DNA from: Lachnospiraceae bacterium
GTDB lineage: Bacteria > Bacillota > Clostridia > Lachnospirales > Lachnospiraceae
Direction of reading: 5' to 3'
Length of the DNA: 10,373 nucleotides
Assembly: GCA_004558185.1 (NCBI GenBank)
Contig: SFDP01000062.1
Location: forward strand, 1 to 10,373
Position numbers and translations under genes: made by a program. The notes under the pieces are model-generated. The model ran no database searches and was not told the origin of the DNA. It saw only the letters and a list, made by a program, of their open reading frames with translations. Below, piece by piece: positions 1 through 7,800 of this stretch. The number at the start of each line of letters is the position of its first letter. The first letter of the stretch is position 1.

Positions 1-10
1 GCTTATAACT

Positions 11-93
11 TTATGTAAAGAAATCCAGGCTCAGTTTACCTAAAACATTGGGCTGAGCACACATTTCTTTACATAATCTAATTCTTTACATAA
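11..93. repeat. Inverted and direct copies of a TTATGTAAAGAA-type repeat
   Basis: TTATGTAAAGAAAT at 11-24 is repeated as its exact reverse complement at 63-76 (14 of 14). A third copy, one T shorter, lies at 81-93 in the same orientation as the second. Inside the inverted pair, GCTCAG (29-34) and CTGAGC (53-58) also pair, separated from the outer arms by a symmetric 4x4 mismatch. The whole of 11-76 can therefore fold into one long stem with a loop of about 18 nt. Neither strand shows a clear U-tract, so a terminator is not the best reading. It could be a protein-binding site, a recombinase arm or core site, or the end of a small mobile element. The repeats are seen directly; their function is unknown. 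Confidence 0.6.
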
Positions 94-249
94 CTCTTTG
101 TCTATTCCTTCCAAAATATTCCGTCTGCAGCGATGCAATCCGTCTCTCCTCAGCCCACCTAATAGTACACAAGTGATATGGTATAGTTAATTTAAAACCG
201 TTGCACTGGAAACACTCATTTTGATGGTACTGTTTACTATAATAAAATG
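94..249. other. Non-coding intergenic stretch
   Basis: I see no convincing gene here. The minus-strand frame open through this stretch (313-86) begins at the end of aspartate kinase and reads through the terminator hairpin, so it is not credible. A perfect TATAAT occurs on the plus strand at 238-243, but no -35 lies at the correct distance. The part next to 250 serves as the U-rich tail of the terminator. Confidence 0.5.
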
Positions 250-300
250 AGGCTGCTGCAGGTCCCCGCTCAACCAGCCGGATCCCCCCTGCAGCAGCCT
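236..300 (-). terminator. Intrinsic terminator after aspartate kinase
   Basis: A 13-bp perfect stem (250-262 paired with 288-300, AGGCTGCTGCAGG on the minus strand) encloses a loop of 25 nt. On the minus strand it is followed by the T-rich run CATTTTATTATAG. It starts 5 nt beyond the stop codon of aspartate kinase, as expected for the end of the threonine/aspartate operon. The long loop is slightly unusual, but stem strength and position make this a confident call. Confidence 0.85.
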
Positions 301-305
301 GCAAA

Positions 306-1625
306 TTAGACAATGGGCTCTACAAACATATTATAAATGGCAGAAATTGCTGTCTCAAAATCATCATTGGTCACCCCGATAATGATATTCAGCTCGCTGG
401 AGCCCTGATCGATCATTTTAACATTGACCTTGGCATGGGCCAGTGCAGAAAAGATCCTTCCTGCCGTTCCCCGGGTGGATTTCATTCCCCGGCCTACTAC
501 GGCAATCAGCGCCAGATCAGCCTCAATATCAATGGTGTCCGGTTTAGCTAAGCGGTGAATTCCGGTCACTACCTGCTGCTCCTTATCCATAAATTCATCC
601 TGATGCACAAATACGGTAAGGGTATCAATACCGGAGGGAACGTGTTCAAAGGAAATCCCATTGTCCTCAAAGACATTCAGTACCTTACGGCCAAAGCCAA
701 TCTCTGCATTCATCATATCCTTTTCAATATTGATTGCACAAAAGCCCTTTTTTCCCGCAATACCGGTAATCACGTATTTAGATTTCTGGCAGGTGCTTTC
801 CACAATCCAGGTGCCGTTGTCTTCAGGTGCGTTGGTATTTCGGATATTGATCGGAATCCCTTCTTTTCTCACCGGAAAGATAGCCTCCTCATGAAGAACC
901 GTAGCTCCCATATAGGAAAGCTCTCTAAGCTCCTTATAGGTAATGGTATCAATTCCCACAGGCTGCTTAATGATTCTGGGATCTGCGATCAAAAAACCGG
1001 AAACATCGGTCCAGTTTTCATACACATCTGCATGAACGGCCTGTGCCACAATGGAGCCGGTAATATCTGAGCCACCCCGGGAAAAGGTCTTTACTGTTCC
1101 GTCAGGCAGGCTTCCGTAAAAGCCGGGGACAACTGCCCGATCATGCTTGGACAGCTCTGTGGAAAGCACCTCCTTCGTTCTTTCCTCATCATAGCTTCCA
1201 TCTTCCTTGAAAAAAATCACCTTGGCTGCATCAATAAAGGCAAAGCCCAGATAATCAGCCATAATGATCCCATTCAAATATTCTCCCCGGGAAGCAGCGT
1301 AATTTTCACCAACCTGCTTTTTGAAATTTTCTTCAATACTCTTAAATTCACTGTCCAAAGACAGAGGCAGCTTAAGTCCTGCAATAATTTCATCGTATCT
1401 TGCTTTGATCGCCTTCAGCTTATCGGTAAATTTTTTCCCCTCTTCCGCATCACGATAGCAGTCATAAAGCATATCCGTGACCTTGGTGTCTCCATCAAAT
1501 CGTTTTCCCGGCGCCGAGGGAATTACATATTTACGGTCCTCCTCCGAACGGATGATCTCGCCTACCTTCATAAACTGCTGTGCACTGGCAAGAGAGCTTC
1601 CACCAAATTTTACCACTTTTTTCAT
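306..1625 (-). CDS. lysC: Aspartate kinase, 439 aa, with two C-terminal ACT domains
   Basis: This cytosolic enzyme phosphorylates L-aspartate with ATP, the first step towards lysine, threonine and methionine. The N-terminal kinase fold is shown by KFGGSS (residues 6-11), SRGGSD (182-187) and NWTDVSG (204-210). Two ACT domains follow, at about 286-345 and 372-435, and these normally carry feedback control by lysine or threonine. Length and order fit the monofunctional class III type, such as B. subtilis YclM/ThrD. The symbol lysC is therefore generic and thrD would serve equally well. The ATG at 1625 has GGAG about 8 nt upstream. The gene is last in a row with hom and the ApgM homologue, 78 bp after the latter, and is followed at once by a terminator. 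The company of hom suggests a threonine-linked isozyme, which is inference. Confidence 0.95.
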   Translation of the reverse strand: MKKVVKFGGSSLASAQQFMKVGEIIRSEEDRKYVIPSAPGKRFDGDTKVTDMLYDCYRDAEEGKKFTDKLKAIKARYDEIIAGLKLPLSLDSEFKSIEENFKKQVGENYAASRGEYLNGIIMADYLGFAFIDAAKVIFFKEDGSYDEERTKEVLSTELSKHDRAVVPGFYGSLPDGTVKTFSRGGSDITGSIVAQAVHADVYENWTDVSGFLIADPRIIKQPVGIDTITYKELRELSYMGATVLHEEAIFPVRKEGIPINIRNTNAPEDNGTWIVESTCQKSKYVITGIAGKKGFCAINIEKDMMNAEIGFGRKVLNVFEDNGISFEHVPSGIDTLTVFVHQDEFMDKEQQVVTGIHRLAKPDTIDIEADLALIAVVGRGMKSTRGTAGRIFSALAHAKVNVKMIDQGSSELNIIIGVTNDDFETAISAIYNMFVEPIV

Positions 1626-1646
1626 CGCCTTACTCCATCCTTTCCG

Positions 1647-1691
1647 CTAAACAGGAGCGTAGAATTTCTTCTGCCACTCCTGCTTTTTTAG
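1647..1691 (-). promoter_or_regulatory. Intercistronic RNA hairpin before aspartate kinase
   Basis: On the minus strand CTAAA (1691-1687) and CAGGAG (1682-1677) pair with CTCCTG (1657-1652) and TTTAG (1651-1647), leaving a 4-nt AAAG bulge. AGAA/TTCT closes a GAAA tetraloop at the tip. No U-tract follows, so it is unlikely to terminate fully. It ends about 21 nt before the aspartate kinase start. It might protect or process the mRNA, or tune expression of aspartate kinase relative to the upstream genes. The structure comes from inspection only. Confidence 0.4.
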
Positions 1692-1703
1692 TCTGATTCG
1701 TCT

Positions 1704-2906
1704 TTATTTTGAGAACAGCTTATCAATAATGGTATATCCCTGGTCAATAAAGTTTCCGCTTTTCTTTGCTTCGGCTTCATTATAAGCCCATTCCTGTTGT
1801 TTTTCATCGGTGCTGTCATACAACAGATAGGGAACACTGTCAGCAGTGTGCGTTCTTACTCTGACCGGAGTGGGATGATCCGGCAAAAGCAAGAGCCGAT
1901 AATCTACTCCCCGTTCCTTAAGAGCTGCGGTCAAGGGAGCCAGAACCCGTTCATCCAGATATTCAATAGCCTGAACCTTACGCTCTGCACTGCCCTGATG
2001 CCCCATTTCATCAGGTGCTTCCACATGTAAATAAACAAAATCATAATCCTCATCGCAGACAGCCTGCAATACCCGATCGGTTTTGCCTTCATAATTGGTA
2101 TGTAAGCCACCATTTGCCCCCTCTACCGCAGGTGCTGCCATTCCTGCTCCCTGGGCAATTCCCTTGAGCAAATCTACCGCCGAAATCACCATTCCCTTTT
2201 TCCCTGTTTTTTCCTGGAAATTCTTCAGTGCCGGCTTTGTGCCGGCTCCCCAAAACCAGCAGCAGTTGGCCGGATTCAGCCCCTGCTTTTTCCGTTCAAG
2301 ATTAATGGGATGGTTCTTTAAAATCTCATGACTTCTTTTCATCATTTCCCGAAGTACCGGCTCCTTAGGTAAATACTGTCCGATCACCTGGGTCAGTACA
2401 TCATGGGGCGGAGTCAGCTCCACTACCTGCCCATTTTCCCAGATCAGGCAGTGACGGTAGCTGGTACCTACATAAAAATGGTATCCGTCTCCTTCCAACT
2501 CTTCCTTTACTGCCGCTAAAAGAAGGGCACAGTCCTCCGTACTGATTTCTCCCGAACTATGGTCAATTATCGTTTTTTCTTCAAAAGGAACCTCCTCCTC
2601 CGAAATAGTCACAATATTACATCGAAGGGCAATATCCGTATCCTTCATGGGTACTCCTATACTCAGGGCTTCCAGTGGGGAACGCCCGGAATAATAGATT
2701 TTCGGATCATACCCCATAACTGCCAGATTGGCTGTGTCGGAGCCCGGCTTCATTCCTTCTGGGATGGTCTGTACCAGACCGATCTCACTTTTTCTGCTTA
2801 GTTCATCCATAACCGGAGTTTTGGCATAAGCCAGAGGCGTTTTGCCCCCCAGGGACTGAATCGGCTCATCCGACATTCCGTCCCCTAAAACCACAATATA
2901 TTTCAT
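1704..2906 (-). CDS. apgM: ApgM-family phosphoglycerate mutase homologue, probable homoserine kinase, 400 aa
   Basis: The protein belongs to the alkaline-phosphatase superfamily, in the archaeal-type cofactor-independent phosphoglycerate mutase group. Visible signatures are VLGDGMSDEP with metal-binding Asp9, PGSDTAN with the probable nucleophile Ser56, SGRSPLEA (73-80), HVEAPDEMGH (294-303) and LPDHPTPVR (341-349) followed by His353. A subgroup of this family found in threonine operons that lack ThrB has been proposed to be homoserine kinase. Here the gene sits exactly between hom and aspartate kinase, and no GHMK-type ThrB is visible, so that role is favoured by context. True mutase activity is not excluded. 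I chose the ATG at 2906 because homologues begin with MKYI-VLGDG; GGAG lies about 10 nt upstream. The open frame extends to 2966 but the extra 20 residues look non-native. The gap to hom is 73 bp. Confidence 0.85.
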   Translation of the reverse strand: MKYIVVLGDGMSDEPIQSLGGKTPLAYAKTPVMDELSRKSEIGLVQTIPEGMKPGSDTANLAVMGYDPKIYYSGRSPLEALSIGVPMKDTDIALRCNIVTISEEEVPFEEKTIIDHSSGEISTEDCALLLAAVKEELEGDGYHFYVGTSYRHCLIWENGQVVELTPPHDVLTQVIGQYLPKEPVLREMMKRSHEILKNHPINLERKKQGLNPANCCWFWGAGTKPALKNFQEKTGKKGMVISAVDLLKGIAQGAGMAAPAVEGANGGLHTNYEGKTDRVLQAVCDEDYDFVYLHVEAPDEMGHQGSAERKVQAIEYLDERVLAPLTAALKERGVDYRLLLLPDHPTPVRVRTHTADSVPYLLYDSTDEKQQEWAYNEAEAKKSGNFIDQGYTIIDKLFSK

Positions 2907-2951
2907 ACTCCTCATTCTCCATTCCAATCCCCATTCCGAAGCATTTACGCT

Positions 2952-2988
2952 GAGGAATAGAGGCAAAATTTCAATCCAATTATTCCTC
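2952..2988 (-). repeat. Small hairpin over the hom stop codon
   Basis: GAGGAATA (2988-2981 on the minus strand) overlaps the end of hom, including most of its stop codon. It pairs perfectly with TATTCCTC (2959-2952) across a 21-nt loop. No U-tract follows. It may be incidental or may affect translation of the next gene. The pairing is visible; any role is speculative. Confidence 0.25.
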
Positions 2989-4182
2989 TACCCGGATGCG
3001 GTCGATCATTTCCGGCAGTTTACCCGCCTTTTCCTTAAATTCAGCTTCCGTCATGACCTGGGTAAGGAAACCAAATTCATCTTCCATTACTTCTATTATA
3101 TCCGAAAAGCCAAATAATGTCTTCGCCTTATCCATTCCTTCCTTTTTGACCCGGACAAAAAACCTTCTTTTTGACTGTTCGAAATCGATCAGTCTAACCC
3201 CTTCCTCTTCCCAGATACAGGTTACGGTTTTTCCCAGATGCCTCGCACAGTCCACCACATCGGAAACCACTGCACTGGCAGTAGGCAGCTTTCCTGCCCC
3301 CCGGCCGTAGTACATGGAATCTCCCAGCATATTTCCATGGACAAATACAGCATTAAACACACCATGCACACTGTACAGCGGATGGTCACAGTCGATCAGA
3401 CAGGGCGAAACCATGGCCATATATCCATCCGGTGTCTCCTTGCTCATGGCCAGCAGCTTAATGGATTTATTCATGGCCTTGGCATAACGAAAATCCTGCG
3501 CCGTAATTTTGGTAATTCCTTCCGTATAGATATCCTGATAATTTACGAATTTCCCTGTCATCAGAGAAGAAAGAATGGCAATTTTTCTGCAGGCATCATA
3601 GCCCTCCACATCTGCCTCCGGGTTCTTTTCCGCATAGCCCTTCTCCTGAGCCTCCTTCAGTACATCTTCAAAATCAGCTCCCTCTTTGTCCATCTTGGTC
3701 AGAATATAATTGGTGGTTCCGTTCAATATACCGATAATGGAATCGATCTCTTCTGCCGTAAGCGAATAATTCATAGGGCGGATAATAGGAATTCCTCCTC
3801 CTACACTGGCCTCAAAAAGATAATTGCACTGATTCTCCTTTGCCAGTCTGAGTAATTCAGGTCCATGAGCCGCCACCAGCTCCTTGTTGGAGGTACATAC
3901 ACTTTTTCCACTGCACAAAGCCCGTTTGGAAAAGGTATAGGCAGGCTCGATTCCTCCCATGGTTTCACAGATCACCTTGACCTCCGGGTCATTTAAAATC
4001 AGCTCTGCATCATGAACCACCTTTGCCTCATAAGGATCTCCCGGGAAATCCCGTAGGTCCAAAATATACTTTACCTCCAGCTCTTCATTGGCTCTAAGGT
4101 TGATCTTCTCCTTATTCTTTTCCAAAACCTCAACCACACCGCTTCCTACGGTGCCATATCCCAACACTGCTACCTGTACCAT
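2980..4182 (-). CDS. hom: Homoserine dehydrogenase, 400 aa
   Basis: This cytosolic NAD(P)-dependent enzyme reduces aspartate semialdehyde to homoserine, the branch point for threonine and methionine. Seen in order are the Rossmann loop GYGTVGSG (8-15), SNKEL (98-102), EASVGGGIP (124-132), GILNGTTNYI (151-160), the substrate site DVEGYDACRK with the conserved Lys200 (191-200) and GRGAGKLPTASAVVSD (293-308). The C-terminal 60 residues have the length of an ACT domain but lack the usual D-x-P-G signature, so feedback control may be altered. The length is slightly below the usual 410-435. The ATG at 4182 follows an ideal AGGAGG with 5-nt spacing. It is 61 bp behind the ACT-protein gene with no terminator between, and is co-directional with the ApgM homologue and aspartate kinase. 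Confidence 0.96.
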   Translation of the reverse strand: MVQVAVLGYGTVGSGVVEVLEKNKEKINLRANEELEVKYILDLRDFPGDPYEAKVVHDAELILNDPEVKVICETMGGIEPAYTFSKRALCSGKSVCTSNKELVAAHGPELLRLAKENQCNYLFEASVGGGIPIIRPMNYSLTAEEIDSIIGILNGTTNYILTKMDKEGADFEDVLKEAQEKGYAEKNPEADVEGYDACRKIAILSSLMTGKFVNYQDIYTEGITKITAQDFRYAKAMNKSIKLLAMSKETPDGYMAMVSPCLIDCDHPLYSVHGVFNAVFVHGNMLGDSMYYGRGAGKLPTASAVVSDVVDCARHLGKTVTCIWEEEGVRLIDFEQSKRRFFVRVKKEGMDKAKTLFGFSDIIEVMEDEFGFLTQVMTEAEFKEKAGKLPEMIDRIRVEE

Positions 4183-4243
4183 GTCATCCTCCTGTCTATC
4201 TTGTTTTGCGGGAATTTGTCTCCTCTTGACACAAACTCTCTGC

Positions 4244-4753
4244 CTATTCCTTCGCCAGAAGCTTCACCTGATGAACCCCCCTCTGGGCCTCCAGTCCTTC
4301 CAACAGCCCGGAAATATCTCCGGTAGGCTGCAGAAGCTGAATACTAAGGCTCAAGGCCGCAATTCCATTAATGGGAATACTCTGATGAATGGTTAGAATA
4401 TTGGCACCAAAATCCGCTATTCTTTTCAACACCTCTGACAAAATACCCGGCTCATCATCAATGTTAAAGGTCATGGTCAGTGTAGTACCCTTGGAATTAT
4501 CATGAAAACGAAAAATATCGTCTTTGTACTTGTAAAAGGAGCTTCTGCTGATCCCAACCCGATCTACCGCCTCCTGTACCGTGGAGACCCTTCGGGTTTC
4601 CATCAGCTTTTTAGCCTCCAGCACCTTTAGCAGAACCTCAGGGACAGCTTTCTCCTTTACGACAAAGTAATTCGTTGTTTTCCTCATCGGCTTATTCTCT
4701 CGCTTGTTCTTGTACGGAATACATTTGTTTGCTAACGAAGGATATTCTACCAT
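4244..4753 (-). CDS. HTH plus ACT-domain protein, PheB-like, 169 aa
   Basis: This is a small cytosolic protein that probably senses an amino acid. Residues about 56-80 (TVQEAVDRVGISRSSFYKYKDDIF) form a helix-turn-helix-like segment of the UPF0735/PheB kind. Residues about 93-166 form one ACT domain carrying the DDEPGILSEVL signature. Family members are often encoded directly upstream of hom, as here. A role in regulating threonine or aromatic amino-acid genes is plausible but unproven. I took the ATG at 4753 because GGAGG lies 6 nt before it. Homologues such as B. subtilis PheB start nearer to the ATG at 4687 (MRKTTNYF), which has only a weak purine-rich site. The extra 22 residues are polar and basic. 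The gene lies 77 bp after the TPR gene, across an A-rich spacer with no hairpin terminator. Confidence 0.85.
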   Translation of the reverse strand: MVEYPSLANKCIPYKNKRENKPMRKTTNYFVVKEKAVPEVLLKVLEAKKLMETRRVSTVQEAVDRVGISRSSFYKYKDDIFRFHDNSKGTTLTMTFNIDDEPGILSEVLKRIADFGANILTIHQSIPINGIAALSLSIQLLQPTGDISGLLEGLEAQRGVHQVKLLAKE

Positions 4754-4830
4754 ATCCTTCCTCCCTAGACAAGCAGAATTCTGTTTTTTTCATTTGTTTT
4801 TTTCTTTGTGCAATCTTACGCCTCTATCCG
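4754..4830 (-). other. A-rich intergenic spacer with a 10-bp palindrome
   Basis: The 77-bp spacer between the TPR gene and the ACT-domain gene is purine-rich on the minus strand and shows no terminator hairpin, which favours cotranscription. CAGAATTCTG (4774-4783) is a perfect 10-bp palindrome about 20 nt upstream of the ACT gene start and could be a dimer-binding site. I found no good -10/-35 pair. Confidence 0.35.
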
Positions 4831-7800
4831 TTACTCCTTCGTTTCCTTTTTAAACCTCCTTTGCTCCAGTCTTCTCAGTTCTCTGAGTGCTGTATCGTTA
4901 TAGCCATCTATAACGCTATTGGCACGAGTAAAGTAATCCTGTGCCTCAGCCTCCTTTCCGTCATAAAGAGCCATATAGCCTTTAGCCAGAAATTCCTCCA
5001 CACATTCCTTCTGGCAGCAATCCCAGCACCAGTCAGCATTTGCCAAAAGCTCACAATACTCCCTTGCTTTCTCATTCTCTTCCGAAAAGAAAGCAAGCAA
5101 AAACAGTGAGTAGAGATTTACTCTCCTTCTGATGCTGTTTTCCAGATGCAGCTCCTCCGGTGACTTTCCCTTTTCAGCGCACTCCCGATACCCCAGGCTC
5201 AGGCTCTCCTGATACAGTAAACGATAGCGCTTACACTCCCGGGCTTTGCCCAATCTCCATAAGCAGCCCATAATGTCACTCAGCGCTCCCTGATACTCAG
5301 AAGAGTCCTTTCCAATCCGTTCTCCCTGCTCCAACTCCTTGTAGGCAAACAAAAGCCCCCTTTCATCATCCAGCAGACAATCTGTATAGATATTCTTCAC
5401 CATCTCCCAGGCTCCATACTTTCCCTCTGCATCATCTTCCAGGCGCTCCCCTTCCTTATTTTCCAGAAGTCTCACCGCCTCCTCTGCCTTCTGTTTCAGC
5501 TCTTCACCGGACAGGCTATGGCTGTAAACCTCCAAAATATCCTCGATCCGTTCACCTTCCCTCTGCCAGGACTGGCATCCATAATCGTTCAGACTGATAC
5601 TCCCATATCTTCGTTCAATGACCTTCAATGCGTTTTCCCAGTCTTCCATGGAAAAATACAATTGCTTGATATGCTCCAGATTCTGGTCCAGTTGCTCTTT
5701 GCTTCGCAGGGTACTCAGACTGGCTTCAAACCATCTGATTCCTTCGCGGTACTGCTTCGTTCTGGAAAAGATCCTGTACATTCTGGTGTATGCGTGGTCA
5801 TAATCCCCCTCTTTTGTTTCCTCCCACTTTGTTTTGATTGCTCTCTCATAAAGCTCTATCGCCTCCTCGGTTCTGCCTGAAAGCTCAAGTAAAAAGGCTT
5901 TCTCATCCAGATAGAAGGCTGTGCAGCGTTTTTCCAGCGCAAAATCCATCTCGGCAATAGCTTCCTCCATCCTTCCTATCCTCCGATATATTCGGGAGAG
6001 CTGCCAGTGGTCATAATAGTCTGCACCATAGGCTTCTATCTGAGCCTTGGAATAGTTAAGTGCCTCTTTGACATATTTTTCTTGTCCGGTTCGATCAAAT
6101 TTCCCCCGGTACAGGGATACGATTCTCCATAGAATATTATTCGACTCAGGAAGCTTTTCATAGGCCTTTTTATAGTATTCGATCGCCTTGTCCCGCTCCA
6201 GAAGGTCTTCAGCTTCATCCAGACTTCTTCCCAAAAAATAATCCAGCCAGCCAAACTCCATCCCTCGTTCCTCACACTGCTTCAGGTTCCTATATGCTGC
6301 CAGCTTATCCACCTTCCAGACCACATAAAAGCGTCCCAAATAATAACGATTCCACAGGCAGTCATCCAATTCTATGGCTCTCATCAGCCATAGCTCCATC
6401 TCATCCGGCTTCCGCACAGAACCTGCCTGCTCCTTCTCATGGATATATACCCTCTCCATGTAAGCCTCTGCCAGCAGCTTTTCCAGATCCGCCTTTGTAG
6501 CTTCCTCTTCCCCATCGTCTTCAGCCTTCAACAGTCTTTCCAACTCGTCAATAATCTGCCCGGCATAGTGGTCTGCTTCTATCTGCTCCTTTGGGCAACT
6601 GATCGTTTTTTCCCGGACTTCCACTCTTTTTACTTTCAGAAAGGGGCTGTCCACCCCGGCCTCTTCTGCCTGTCTGAGAATACTTTCCGCTTCCCTATGC
6701 TGATTATAGTACAGAAAAACCTTTACCGCTCTTTCATATATCTTTGGCCATCCGGCATACAGCTCCTTTGCCTGATAGAAGGTATCAATTACCTCCTGAG
6801 CATTGCCCAAAGCCTCATGAGCCTCCTGTAGATAGTAATATGCCCAGAAATTCCTACTGTCTGCCTGAATGATCTGCTCACACAGCTCCTTCATTTCTTC
6901 ATACTCTTTCAATTCCCGCAAAAACAGCATTTTTGCCATAAGAAAATTGATATTCTGAGGCATTTGCTGAATCGCTTTTTCAAAAGCTGCCCTGGCTGCC
7001 ATCTTCAAATCCGCTGCTTCTTCAGATTCCTTTTCCTGATTCTGCTTCACTGCCTCCAAGTAAAGCCGCATCAGTGTTCTCCCCTCCAACTCAAAGCTCC
7101 GGGCCAGATCCGGCTTATCCGCTTCTTTCCTCTCCGGCAGTCTGCCTCTCCATTGGTAAATTTCCTCCAGTGCTTCTCTGTTCAACTGATTACTAAAGAG
7201 TAACACTGCTTTTATCCGGTGACACTCTGCGGTATCTGCCGTAAGCAAGGGCTTCTCCTGAAAATAAATCAATGCTTCTTTTTCTCTCCCAGTCTGAAGA
7301 TAGCACTGCGCCAGGCGTATGGCCTCCTCCTGTGCGAGCTTCCTGCCGGGAAGGGTATAATACTCAATCAGTCGGGTATTACAGTCTGCAAGCAGCTCCA
7401 TTACCTCCTGTGAAGCATAAATCTCTCTTGCCTTCTCTCCATACTCCTTTGCTTCCTCCAACGCTTCCCGATCTAAGCATATATGTATCAGTTCAATCAT
7501 AGCTGCATGAACATTTCCATTTATCCTTTCCTGCTCTGCAAGCTCCCGGAATATGGCTTCTGCTTCCTCCTGCTTCCCACAGGCATTTAAAATCCGGGCT
7601 CCGCCAAGAAGCAGTCTTTCATCCCCTTCCCTACTGCTCCAAATGGATAGAAGCCTTGCCTCTGCCTCCTCCTTCCTGTCCATAAGCAGTTCCAGCTTTG
7701 CCTTTTCCAGCTCATACCATGGATGAGAAATCCCGTAGGTATCCATTCCTGCTATTTTCTCTCCCAGGTTCTTGAGCCATTCCTCCTTCTGCTCCTGTTG

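Noticed and set aside
238..243. Perfect TATAAT on the plus strand
   Set aside because: No -35 lies 16-18 nt upstream, and it would drive antisense transcription through the terminator.
86..313. Minus-strand 75-codon frame after aspartate kinase
   Set aside because: It overlaps the kinase stop, runs through the terminator hairpin and has no ribosome site or recognisable motif.
555..1070. Plus-strand frame of 171 codons inside aspartate kinase
   Set aside because: It is the antisense shadow of a clearly conserved enzyme, without a ribosome site or family resemblance.
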